Shown in pieces: positions 5,759 through 13,481 of a stretch of DNA of 14,054 nucleotides (position 1 is the first letter of the stretch; each line of letters begins with the position of its first letter). Position numbers and translations under genes: made by a program. This DNA is from CAYQAJ01 sp964415245 (GTDB lineage: Bacteria > Planctomycetota > Planctomycetia > Pirellulales > Pirellulaceae). The notes beneath the pieces are model-generated. The model saw only the letters and a list, made by a program, of their open reading frames with translations. It was not told where the DNA came from and made no database searches. The stretch covers positions 1 through 14,054 of the forward strand of contig CAYQAJ010000128.1 of NCBI GenBank assembly GCA_964415245.1, written 5' to 3'.

Positions 5759-8700
5759 GTGAACGAGTGCGATATCTTCACGGCCGCCCTCGAGCTCGAA
5801 TCGCCCCACGAGCGCCGGGCGTTTCTCGATGAAGCGTGCGGTGGCGACGCGGAACTTCGCGCTCGCATCGAGTTGCTTCTTTGTTCCCACGCCGAGTCGG
5901 GTGATCTGCTCGAAAACCCCCCAACCGCCGTGGCGGCCATCAAGGCGAGTACCGACTGCCAGGGAATTACCGAGACGGCCGGCAGTCGCACCATTCCCGA
6001 AGTTCAGGACTTCTTGCTCGGCTACCTCGACCCGACCGAGCTGCCCGGCTCCTTGGGGCGCATCGGGCAGTACGAAGTGCTCGAATTGGTCGGCCGCGGC
6101 GGCATGGGAATCGTGCTCAAGGCGCAAGATGCGCGGCTCAACCGAATTGTCGCTCTCAAGGTGCTGGCCCCCGTGCTGGCCGCCAACGCCACGGCTCGCA
6201 AACGGTTTTTGCGGGAGGCACGAGCGGCGGCGGCGATCAGTCACGATCACGTCGTGACCATTTATGCAGTCGAAGAAGGAAACCACACCGGGCCGGACGG
6301 CGACCCAAAGGCCGTCAGTCTGCCCTACCTGGTCATGGAGTTCATCGACGGACAATCGCTGCAGCAGAAGATCGACCGCGAAGGAGCGTTGGAACTGAAA
6401 GAAATCCTCCGCATTGGCCGACAAACGGCGGACGGGCTCGCTGCCGCTCATGCGCAGGGACTGATTCACCGTGACGTAAAGCCAGCCAATATCCTGCTGC
6501 GCAATGGCATCGAGCGCGTGCAGATCACCGACTTCGGACTGGCTCGCGCCGTCGACGACGTGGGCACCACCAAGACCGGCGAGGTGACCGGCACGCCCGA
6601 ATACATGTCTCCCGAGCAGGCGCAAGCACATCCGGTCGATGCGCGGTCCGACTTGTTCAGTCTGGGGTGCGTGCTGTACGCGATGTGCACGGGCCGCTCG
6701 CCTTTTCGGGCCGACACCATGATGGGTTCCCTGCGGCGGGTGTGCGACGAAAAACCAAGGCCGATTCGCGAGGTCCATCCCGATGCGCCCAACTGGCTGG
6801 TGGCCATTGTCGACCGGCTGCTGGAGAAGACGCCCGACGATCGCTACCAAACGGCTGCCGAGGTTTCGGAACTGTTGGGAAATCATTTGGCCCATTTGCA
6901 AGACCCGCGCTCAAAGCCGTTCCCCGGCGTGGTTAGTCGGGAGACGCGCCGCATGCCGCGCGCTTGGAGCCGGCACCCGTGGTGGGTTGCGGCGGGAGTG
7001 TCGCTGGTGGTCATTGCCGCCACGCTGGGCATGACCGAGGCTACCGGCGTAACGCAGTTTTCGTCGACGGTGGTGCGAGTTGTCACGGGCGAAGGCACGC
7101 TGATCATCGAAATCGACGACCCCGACGTGCAAGTGTCGCTCGACGGCGAGGAGCTGAGCATCTCGGGCGCTGGGTTGAAGGAGATCAAACTCCGCCCCGG
7201 GCAGTATCAGTTCCGCGCCACCAAAGACGGCGAACCGCTGAAGACCGAGCTGGTATCGATCACCCGCGGCGATCGGCGGATTGTCCGTGTCACACATGAG
7301 CAGACCGATGCGACGTCACCCCTCGCAGCCGATTACGATACAACGGCCGCAACCGACAATCCATCGGTACCGACATTACCGCAGCCTGGCGATTACGAAG
7401 TGCGCCGCTTTGCCGGCCACACGGCGGGCGTGGATGGCGTGTGTGTCTCGGCCGACGGAAAGCGAATTCTCTCGGCGAGCGACGACGGCACACTGCGGCT
7501 TTGGGATTTGGCCACCGGCGCCGAGCTCGAGCAATTTGTCGGGCACTCCGACAGAGTCCACGCGGCCGCGTTTCTGCCCGACGGTCAGCATGTGGTTTCC
7601 GGCTCTTGGGACCGCACGGTTCGCATCTGGGACATCAACTCAGGAAAGGAGATCAAGCGACTTCATGGTCACCACGGCCCCGTGGAGCGTTTGGCCGTTC
7701 TGCCTGACGGCAACCGGGTAGCTTCGGCAAGCTGGGACAAGACGGTCATCATTTGGAACGTTGAGCGCGGCGAGAAGCTCTCAACGTTGAATCTCGATCA
7801 GCCGGTCTACAGCGTTGCGGCGCTTCCCGACGGACAGCACTTGCTATGCGGCTGCCGGGATGGAAGCCTGCAGCTCTGGAACGTCGACGATGCATCGCGG
7901 GTGCGAGATTTTGAGGGGCATATCGATCAGGTGAAAGCACTGGCGGTGTCGCCCGACGGCCGACGCGCACTTTCGGCCGGTGGCCCCGACGGCTCATTCC
8001 GGCTCTGGGATCTCGAAAAGGCTGAAGAGATTCGCAAATACAGTTGTATCGGCGGTTGGGCCAATTCCGTGGCGTTCAGTCCCGACGGTCATCTCGCGGC
8101 CCTCGGCTCTGGCGTCATGGAGGTTTGGGACTTGGACGCCGATCGACTGCTGCGGACCTGCCGTGGCGATTTCGCGTTTGCGGGCGCCGCGTTCGTGCCC
8201 GATGGCCAACAAATCGTATCTGCGTGCTGGGGCGACCCGCAACACAGCAGCGTCCGCTTGTGGGAGCTGCCCGAAGGCGTTTGGCCCGAGGATGCACTCC
8301 AGAAGCGTCTCGCAGATTTGTCGAAGGCGATCGAGACTGGCAAAAACGATCCGCAACTCTCGATTCGGCGAGCGCGGATTTACGGCTGCCTTCGGGAGTA
8401 TGACAAAGCGCTCCAGGATTTTCACACGGCGCTCGACCTGATACCGGAAGCCGAAGCAACTCCGCAGCGGATGGCGATCTGCGCCGAATTATCGCAGTGG
8501 GATCAACCTTGCTTCGAACGGCTCGTCGAGATGCGTCCCGGCGATATCAACCTGTGGCGTGAGAATGGCATCACGATGGCAGATCTCGGCAATTGGGACG
8601 AAGCGGCACGTTGTTTCAAGACGCGACTCGAATTGGGACCGGACGGCGCCGGCGCGTGGGCGACCTACGCCATGGTGTTGCTGGCGCAAGGCGACGACGG

Positions 8701-9235
8701 CGGATATCGTCGCCTGTGCCAAACCATGATCGAGCAATTCCCGCTCGATGCACCGCCCTCCGAGCTTCGATTCGTGACGAATTCCTGTCTGATCCTCCCC
8801 GACGCCGTCAAAAACGAGGAACAGATTCTGCAAATGTGCCGGATGGTCTGGGCGGAGCCGCGGGTGCAGCCGGTAGCGAATCGCTACTTAGCCGCTTGCA
8901 TGTATCGTTGTGGACGACTGCAAGAGGCCGTGGACCTGTTTCATCAGGATCTCTGGGAAAGCGACTTCGATTCCAACGGGCGATATCTGACATGTCCGTA
9001 TGCGATGGCCTTGCATCGACTGGGGCGTGTCGAGGAAGCCCGCCAGATTCGCCAGCGCGTAGTCGACTGGCGTGAAGCGCAGGGCGATGGATTCAGTTGG
9101 CACTGGCGCATCCCGGCCGACCGCATGATCGAGGAAATGAATTTCGTACTGCAAAGTCCGCCGGACATGACGGACACGATCGATCCGGACGACAAAGCGC
9201 CTGTAGCCCTGCCCGAATCGAAAGCGGGCGATTGA
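5759..9235 (+). CDS. Membrane Ser/Thr protein kinase with PEGA-like, WD40 propeller and TPR-like domains
   Basis: This 1158-residue protein starts at GTG after a strong GAGGAGG (5747-5753, 5-nt spacer). Residues 1-55 are the helical leader common to planctomycete kinases (SPHERRAFLDEACGGDAELR). The kinase domain spans about 104-380: Gly-rich loop GRGGMG (112-117), VALK with K134, catalytic HRDVKPAN (237-244, D239), DFG (258-260) and GTPEYMSPEQ (278-287). All key residues are present, so it should be active. A single transmembrane helix follows (about 408-424), then a PEGA-like segment (about 435-512). Seven WD40-type repeats end in LWDL, IWDI, IWNV, LWNV, LWDL, VWDL and LWEL (about 548-836), enough for one seven-bladed propeller. 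Residues about 845-1110 are helical and TPR-like (YDKALQDFHTALDLIP, GNWDEAARCFKTRLELGPDG). With an N-in topology the propeller and TPR part lie outside the cytoplasm, perhaps as sensor. It probably signals with the adjacent ECF sigma factor. Confidence 0.92.
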   Translation: MNECDIFTAALELESPHERRAFLDEACGGDAELRARIELLLCSHAESGDLLENPPTAVAAIKASTDCQGITETAGSRTIPEVQDFLLGYLDPTELPGSLGRIGQYEVLELVGRGGMGIVLKAQDARLNRIVALKVLAPVLAANATARKRFLREARAAAAISHDHVVTIYAVEEGNHTGPDGDPKAVSLPYLVMEFIDGQSLQQKIDREGALELKEILRIGRQTADGLAAAHAQGLIHRDVKPANILLRNGIERVQITDFGLARAVDDVGTTKTGEVTGTPEYMSPEQAQAHPVDARSDLFSLGCVLYAMCTGRSPFRADTMMGSLRRVCDEKPRPIREVHPDAPNWLVAIVDRLLEKTPDDRYQTAAEVSELLGNHLAHLQDPRSKPFPGVVSRETRRMPRAWSRHPWWVAAGVSLVVIAATLGMTEATGVTQFSSTVVRVVTGEGTLIIEIDDPDVQVSLDGEELSISGAGLKEIKLRPGQYQFRATKDGEPLKTELVSITRGDRRIVRVTHEQTDATSPLAADYDTTAATDNPSVPTLPQPGDYEVRRFAGHTAGVDGVCVSADGKRILSASDDGTLRLWDLATGAELEQFVGHSDRVHAAAFLPDGQHVVSGSWDRTVRIWDINSGKEIKRLHGHHGPVERLAVLPDGNRVASASWDKTVIIWNVERGEKLSTLNLDQPVYSVAALPDGQHLLCGCRDGSLQLWNVDDASRVRDFEGHIDQVKALAVSPDGRRALSAGGPDGSFRLWDLEKAEEIRKYSCIGGWANSVAFSPDGHLAALGSGVMEVWDLDADRLLRTCRGDFAFAGAAFVPDGQQIVSACWGDPQHSSVRLWELPEGVWPEDALQKRLADLSKAIETGKNDPQLSIRRARIYGCLREYDKALQDFHTALDLIPEAEATPQRMAICAELSQWDQPCFERLVEMRPGDINLWRENGITMADLGNWDEAARCFKTRLELGPDGAGAWATYAMVLLAQGDDGGYRRLCQTMIEQFPLDAPPSELRFVTNSCLILPDAVKNEEQILQMCRMVWAEPRVQPVANRYLAACMYRCGRLQEAVDLFHQDLWESDFDSNGRYLTCPYAMALHRLGRVEEARQIRQRVVDWREAQGDGFSWHWRIPADRMIEEMNFVLQSPPDMTDTIDPDDKAPVALPESKAGD

Positions 9236-9298
9236 TCGCCAGCCCCAGCACGTCGCACTGACGGCGACGCGCACAAGCAACGACAGACGAGACAAAAA

Positions 9299-9339
9299 CG
9301 GCCGGTGAGCCTGTAGCGCCAACCACGTCTCACCGGCCG
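9299..9339 (+). terminator. Candidate terminator hairpin after the kinase gene
   Basis: CGGCCGGTGAG pairs with CTCACCGGCCG: a perfect 11-bp GC-rich stem with a 19-nt loop, 63 nt after the kinase stop. No T-run follows, so it would be a non-canonical terminator or an mRNA-stabilising hairpin. It overlaps the start of dispersed repeat R2. Confidence 0.4.
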
Positions 9340-9388
9340 CGAGTGCCACTTAGCGCGCCTCACGGTCCGCGCGGCGCGAGCGAGCGGC
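9307..9388 (+). repeat. Dispersed repeat R2, copy 1
   Basis: Bases 9307-9349 match 12865-12907 at 40 of 43 positions (GAGCCTGTAGCGCCAACCAC...GCGAGTGCCAC). Bases 9339-9388 match 10428-10477 at 41 of 50, including CGTCCGCGCGGCGCGA-type sequence and CGAGCGGC. A TATGAT at 9394-9399 directly follows, 34 nt before the next gene's start, so the distal part may serve as its promoter region. Confidence 0.7.
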
Positions 9389-9432
9389 GTCTTTATGATA
9401 CCGCGCGGACCCGATTCACGGGAGACTCCGCC

Positions 9433-10299
9433 ATGACCATGTTTCGTTCCCGCACGTTGTATGCGGCTTTTGCCGTCGGTGCAATTGTCGGCTGCCTGGC
9501 CGCCAGTGTACTTGGACCACGACCCGCGACCGCCGATCCGCAGTCCATTGGCGGGTGGGGCGATGAGCCGCCGCCGGGCTGGTCGGTTAGCGCGGCCGGC
9601 TTGCCCATTCAGAATCGGAAGGACATCGCAAGCATCAAGGCCATGCTGGAGGGACTTTCGACATCGCAAGAAGGCGACATCGTGTTCGACAAGCCGGTGA
9701 GATTCAATAAGCCGACCGACTTCCGAGATCCCACCAAAATGGTCGAACTGTTCGTCGACTGTGCCGCCGACGCAGATACCGCGCACCCCGCCATGAAGGT
9801 ATGCGGACCGGTTGTATTCGAAAGCCACGAAGGCGCGGTCGCACCGTCGCGCGTGATTCTTAACGACCGCGGCCCCCAGTATCCCGAGCCCGACTTCCTG
9901 GGCCCTGCGTTGCAGGTTGACGGCCGCAGCAAGTTCACGGGCGATCCGGGGACGGACCCGCTGCTAGTCATCGACCCGGATATGCACATGGGCCCGGCGC
10001 TCGCGATCAAGGGAAATGCGGTGTTGTCGCCGGCGGCCGACCTGCCCGACACGACGGGGCAGTTGCTTGTGAAAGACTCATTTCGCGCGACGAAAATCAG
10101 GCCCGATACCATTGAACTGTTGGTGTTTCCCGATCCGGACGACCCCGAAGTCGTTCTGAAGGCAGGCTCTTTCGTTACCAACCCCGACGACACGAGCTCA
10201 CTAAGTGCCAATTACGTCGACACCGACGAACTGTCGGCCTTCAAGGCCACCATCTTGGATCTGATTACGCCGACCGGCGGGGAGGTCATCCTTCCGTAA
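9433..10299 (+). CDS. Secreted protein of unknown family, predicted beta-rich
   Basis: I do not recognise this 288-residue protein. It begins with a clear Sec-type signal peptide (RSRTLY, then AAFAVGAIVGCLAASVLG, likely cleavage after PATA at residue 34). The ATG at 9433 has GGGAG 8 nt upstream; an earlier in-frame ATG at 9343 would add 30 residues translated from repeat R2 and spoil the signal peptide. The mature part is rich in Asp, Pro and Gly, with short beta-like strands and an internal repeat, GPALQVDGRSKF (157-168) and GPALAIKGNAVL (187-198). Two cysteines (110 and 124) could form a disulphide. Such spaced G-x-A-L-x-V-x-G motifs suggest a repetitive beta fold as in surface fibres, but that is inference. 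It lies upstream of and co-directional with the prepilin/beta-helix gene, 227 bp away, with a related upstream element. Confidence 0.75.
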   Translation: MTMFRSRTLYAAFAVGAIVGCLAASVLGPRPATADPQSIGGWGDEPPPGWSVSAAGLPIQNRKDIASIKAMLEGLSTSQEGDIVFDKPVRFNKPTDFRDPTKMVELFVDCAADADTAHPAMKVCGPVVFESHEGAVAPSRVILNDRGPQYPEPDFLGPALQVDGRSKFTGDPGTDPLLVIDPDMHMGPALAIKGNAVLSPAADLPDTTGQLLVKDSFRATKIRPDTIELLVFPDPDDPEVVLKAGSFVTNPDDTSSLSANYVDTDELSAFKATILDLITPTGGEVILP

Positions 10300-10322
10300 T
10301 CCGCGATCATCCACGCGCCTCG

Positions 10323-10357
10323 CCCGTACGGGAACCCCGCCAGGAATTCCCTGCGGG
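10323..10357 (+). terminator. Weak hairpin candidates after the secreted-protein gene
   Basis: A 10-bp palindrome CCCGTACGGG (10323-10332) is followed by CCCGCCAGG/CCTGCGGG (10336-10357), an 8-bp stem with one bulged C and a 5-nt loop. It lies 24-58 nt after the stop. No T-run is present, so a role in termination is only possible. Confidence 0.3.
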
Positions 10358-10427
10358 CGAGGTCGCAAAATCGACCAAATGATGAGCGGGGAGTGAGCCG
10401 CCGGAACCAAGGGAACTTCCCTAGGGA

Positions 10428-10477
10428 GCGAGTGTCAGGTTCCGCGCCGCATCGTCCGCGCGGCGCGAACGAGCGGC
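10428..10477 (+). repeat. Dispersed repeat R2, partial copy 2
   Basis: This matches 9339-9388 at 41 of 50 positions with no gaps; the last 26 positions differ at only one. The proximal GAGCCTGTAGCGCCAACCAC part found in copies 1 and 3 is absent. It ends 49 nt before the ATG of the prepilin-type gene, whereas copy 1 ends 44 nt before the ATG of the secreted-protein gene, so the two genes have similarly placed copies. Confidence 0.65.
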
Positions 10478-10526
10478 ATCTTCGATGGTATGCGGCGGAC
10501 GGCCACCTTGCCCAGGAGCAACTCGC

Positions 10527-12809
10527 ATGATTTGCGCATCCGATTCTGCCGTGGCGCCGCGTGCGCTCAGGTATCGCCCTCAATCGCGACGGGGTGGCTT
10601 CACGCTGATTGAGCTATCGGTCGCCGTCGCCGTCACGTCGATCCTGTTTGCCATGGTTCTGCCCGGTCTGCAGGAGTCGAGGCACCGCGAAAGCCTTCGT
10701 CAGGCCGAGTCGCGGATCAAGGACATTGCCACAGCGGCGCTTCGATTCCATGCTGCCACCGGCTCCTTTCCCGATGGCTTTCAGCCCTTGAAACCGCACC
10801 TCGACTTGGCCCTGTGGTCGGCCCTGGTGAACGACCAGCCGTTGGATGGCTCCCAATTCCGGCTGAAGGTCGTCGGCAACGATGCGATCGAACTGTTCAC
10901 CGAGATCGACAATCCGTTGCGGGTCACGCAGACGCTTTCGATGCGGCTCGATAGCAAGGCCGCCGCCGCGTTCCAGCAAAGCGGCGAGCTTCCCGCGATT
11001 CTCGCCGCCGCAGACCCGGCGGCAGTTGCCTTAAATGCAAGAGCGCTACAAGGGATCATGGATTCCGGCGTGGCGGCCGTGATGTGCGAAGGGGATTTCA
11101 GCGAATCCGAAGCGCGGCAGCAGATCGACCTGGCTTGGAGCGACTCGCGGAATCGCCAGGTCGCTTGGGGCCTGCTCGATGCGAACGATGATGGGTTCGT
11201 ATCGAAAAGCGAGGTCTACGACATTGCGTGGGAGGATGGGTTCTCCGAGTCCCGGGAGTGCATTGCGGCATTCAAGGATTTCACGAGTTTAGCGCTTGCC
11301 TTTGATGCGGACGAGCCCGACTATACCGCGCCGGTCGAGCTACAAGCAGCCTGGCACCATGCGCTGTTGGCAAGGATGTACAGGCAGGTCGACGACATTC
11401 GCCAGGCCGACGGAGCGCATCGCGAATTCCGCCAGCTTGTCGATCCGCTCGACAAGATCGGCGTGAGCTTGCGGACGGCGCAGCCCACGGCGGCAGTCGA
11501 CATCGCTGACGTGTTCCGGCAAAAGCTGGAAGCACTGGTGCGCGGCAAAGTGGTCTCCGCGGACCTTGCCGACCCTGCCATCGGCACGGCGTCGTTCTTC
11601 CAAACTTCGTTGATCTTTCAGCTCTTTACCGATCCCCAGCGGAGTTTTCCCGACGAATTCGCCGTGCGGCTCCACGTTGACTGGAGGGCAAATTCGGATG
11701 ACGTGGCCACGGGTAGCCAAGACGATCCGTTCCCCGACCTGGTAAGCGCTCTAGCCTATGCGGAAGACCAGAACTTTCCGGCGGTCGAGATGATCGTCCA
11801 CCCGGGCGTCTATCACGGGGCACTCGAGATCACTCGCGACACGCGAATCATCGGCGAGGAAGACGTTCATTTCGTGCCGTTGAGCAAAGGCCACGTGGTC
11901 AATCACGGACCATTTGTCCTCGAAATCGACAACATGGGGCTCACCAGCACGGACGATGTCCCGGGCGTAATCCGGGTCAGCCATCCGTTCGCCGCAACCT
12001 ACCTGGAAAACGTGACGATCAACGGCGCCCTGGGGTTCGCCGTACACCAAACGGGCGGCGAGTTTCAGTGCACCGGACTTTCAGTGAATCGCACCGTACC
12101 CTTTTCTGCCGATATGGGCATCGCCGTGCAATTCGACGGGGGAGCCTTCGTCGAGCTCAAGGATGTCGAAATGGTGGGCAACGACGGCGGAGCGCTACTG
12201 TTGTCGGACACCGGTACGGAAGTCCACGTGACGCGACTCGCCATCTCGCGGACCCGCGCCAACCCATTTGCGCTGGACCAAATCAAGGAGGAAATCCGCG
12301 GGCACCCCGATTACGATCCGGCCGTCATTCAGCCCGGAACCTGCGCCGTGGACGTCCGAAGCGGTGCATTTCTCGAGGGCCGTTATTTGAGAATCACGGA
12401 AAACGAATATGTCGGACTGATCGTGCACGACCTGGGACGCGCGGTCTTCAGCGATTCCGACATATCGTATACGTTGCATACTCGTCAGTTGCCGGACACG
12501 TACGATTTCGCCCACGCCGTTGCTGTACTGGATCGCGGCAGTCTGGATATGTCGACGTTTACCGTGTCCCATGCAACTGTGGGAATCTATATCGATGGTG
12601 AAATCGAAGTCGACCTGCGCAGCCCCGAGGGGATGTTTGGCTTTGTTTCGAACTGTTATCTCGGGATCAGTTTAGGCGATGGGCTTCCTCCGGATTTCGA
12701 TCTGGACCTGTTGGAGCAATCTGTTTTGTTTCAGGACAACACGGTCAAAGTGCGAGGAGCCGCCCTACCCCTACCGCCCCCAACGGCACCAATCGAATTG
12801 CACGAATGA
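10527..12809 (+). CDS. Prepilin-type N-terminus / EF-hand / right-handed beta-helix protein
   Basis: The 760-residue product starts at ATG 10527 with AGGAG 8 nt upstream. Residues 21-29 (RRGGFTLIE) are a type IV prepilin peptidase site: cleavage after G24, methylated F25 and conserved E29, followed by the hydrophobic helix (25-47). This predicts assembly into, or anchoring by, a type IV pilus or type II secretion pseudopilus system. Residues 50-390 are mostly helical and contain a canonical EF-hand loop, DANDDGFVSKSE (218-229; D218, N220, D222, E229), which should bind calcium. From about 394, GSQDDPFPDLVSALAYAE...MIVHPGVYHGALEI is the usual opening of a right-handed parallel beta-helix, followed by short strands and turns to about 745 (TYLENVTING, FVELKDVEMV, RYLRITENEYVGLIV). 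The C-terminus is Pro-rich (PLPLPPPTAP). It is far longer than a normal pseudopilin (about 120-250 residues). Possible roles are surface adhesin, polysaccharide binding or lyase; no catalytic motif is evident. Confidence 0.82.
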   Translation: MICASDSAVAPRALRYRPQSRRGGFTLIELSVAVAVTSILFAMVLPGLQESRHRESLRQAESRIKDIATAALRFHAATGSFPDGFQPLKPHLDLALWSALVNDQPLDGSQFRLKVVGNDAIELFTEIDNPLRVTQTLSMRLDSKAAAAFQQSGELPAILAAADPAAVALNARALQGIMDSGVAAVMCEGDFSESEARQQIDLAWSDSRNRQVAWGLLDANDDGFVSKSEVYDIAWEDGFSESRECIAAFKDFTSLALAFDADEPDYTAPVELQAAWHHALLARMYRQVDDIRQADGAHREFRQLVDPLDKIGVSLRTAQPTAAVDIADVFRQKLEALVRGKVVSADLADPAIGTASFFQTSLIFQLFTDPQRSFPDEFAVRLHVDWRANSDDVATGSQDDPFPDLVSALAYAEDQNFPAVEMIVHPGVYHGALEITRDTRIIGEEDVHFVPLSKGHVVNHGPFVLEIDNMGLTSTDDVPGVIRVSHPFAATYLENVTINGALGFAVHQTGGEFQCTGLSVNRTVPFSADMGIAVQFDGGAFVELKDVEMVGNDGGALLLSDTGTEVHVTRLAISRTRANPFALDQIKEEIRGHPDYDPAVIQPGTCAVDVRSGAFLEGRYLRITENEYVGLIVHDLGRAVFSDSDISYTLHTRQLPDTYDFAHAVAVLDRGSLDMSTFTVSHATVGIYIDGEIEVDLRSPEGMFGFVSNCYLGISLGDGLPPDFDLDLLEQSVLFQDNTVKVRGAALPLPPPTAPIELHE

Positions 12810-12811
12810 AG

Positions 12812-12851
12812 CTTCGACGGTCGCGCGACGCCGTCCGTTGCACGATCGAAG
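12812..12851 (+). terminator. Weak hairpin candidate after the beta-helix gene
   Basis: CTTCGA (12812-12817) pairs with TCGAAG (12846-12851), enclosing GACGG/CCGTC-type pairing and the palindrome TCGCGCGA. It begins just after the TGA. No T-run follows. Confidence 0.25.
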
Positions 12852-12864
12852 AGATTCGACCTGT

Positions 12865-12946
12865 GAGCCTGTAGCGCCAACCACATGTCATCGGCCGCGA
12901 GTGCCACGCCTTCGCGCCCGGCGGTCCGCGCGGCACGGGCAAGCGA
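12865..12946 (+). repeat. Dispersed repeat R2, copy 3
   Basis: Bases 12865-12907 match 9307-9349 at 40 of 43 positions, and the following GGTCCGCGCGGCACGGGCAA aligns with the rest of copy 1 after a 1-nt insertion. The stem flanking copy 1 is degraded here (about 6 of 10 pairs). Like copy 1 it lies shortly after the end of a gene. It is followed at 13025 by repeat R1 copy C, so the two families are neighbours here. Confidence 0.65.
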
Positions 12947-13024
12947 CGATGGGAGACTCTGGCGAAAAGGATTCCCTGGCCCGCGGCGTTCCACTCGGCA
13001 GAGCGGGTGGTTAGCGAAGGGGCA

Positions 13025-13278
13025 CCGCGAGAGCCGATTCCAACACCATCGTTGGCAGACGGCGAGCGCGCAGTGGTCCAATGCGCCGAATGCAGTTCGC
13101 CCAGATCGAACTCACGGCGGTTGCATCGACCAGCGCGGCTGAAGATTGTGGCCAACTGCAGGCGGTGTGATCCCAGAGGTCAGACCGCGGAAATCTCGCG
13201 CAATCGCAAACTCGCTGAGATTTGTCCAATCGTCTGCACGAAGAACGTCCACGAATTGCGGCCGGTCGATGTGACCTC
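13025..13278 (+). repeat. Dispersed repeat R1, copy C
   Basis: The 5' part (13025-13128) aligns with copy A (3071-3173) with one net gap; the 3' part (13119-13278) aligns with copy B (4759-4918) at constant spacing. The frame that looks conserved in the second block is broken here by TGA codons at 13168-13170 and 13216-13218. A small inverted repeat CCGCC/GGCGG follows at about 13292-13306. It lies in the 672-bp gap between the beta-helix and cupredoxin genes; apart from this, R2 copy 3 and a promoter candidate I see nothing else in that gap. Confidence 0.65.
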
Positions 13279-13434
13279 TTTCAGTTGGCTATCCGCCAAA
13301 CGGCGGACGAGGAAGACGACCTCTGCGCTTAGGTCCTACACGAAATGCCCGTGCGTGTCGTTTGGGCTTTGTCTCCGCCGCTCATCGGGAGTTGGGAGGC
13401 GGCCATGCGATTGGCTGTTCGTTTGTTCGTCGCG

Positions 13435-13443
13435 TGTTACAAT
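13435..13443 (+). promoter_or_regulatory. Extended -10 promoter candidate for the cupredoxin gene
   Basis: TGTTACAAT has the TGn extension plus a hexamer matching TATAAT at 5 of 6 positions, 38 nt before the ATG at 13482. No good -35 lies at 16-18 nt; TTGGCT at 13411-13416 is too far (21 nt). Extended -10 promoters can do without a strong -35. Confidence 0.4.
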
Positions 13444-13481
13444 AGCCCTTTACCTTCCCTGGGGACGACGGTTTGCTTCCC

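Noticed and set aside
5603..6901. 432-residue minus-strand open frame opposite the kinase gene
   Set aside because: Antisense to a clear kinase domain; no start context or family motif.
8944..9828. 294-residue minus-strand frame across the kinase end and secreted-protein start
   Set aside because: Crosses repeat R2 and the antisense of two supported genes; no domain seen.
3071..13278. R1 copies as a CRISPR array or tandem repeat
   Set aside because: Only three diverged copies, kilobases apart, with no short regular repeat-spacer pattern.
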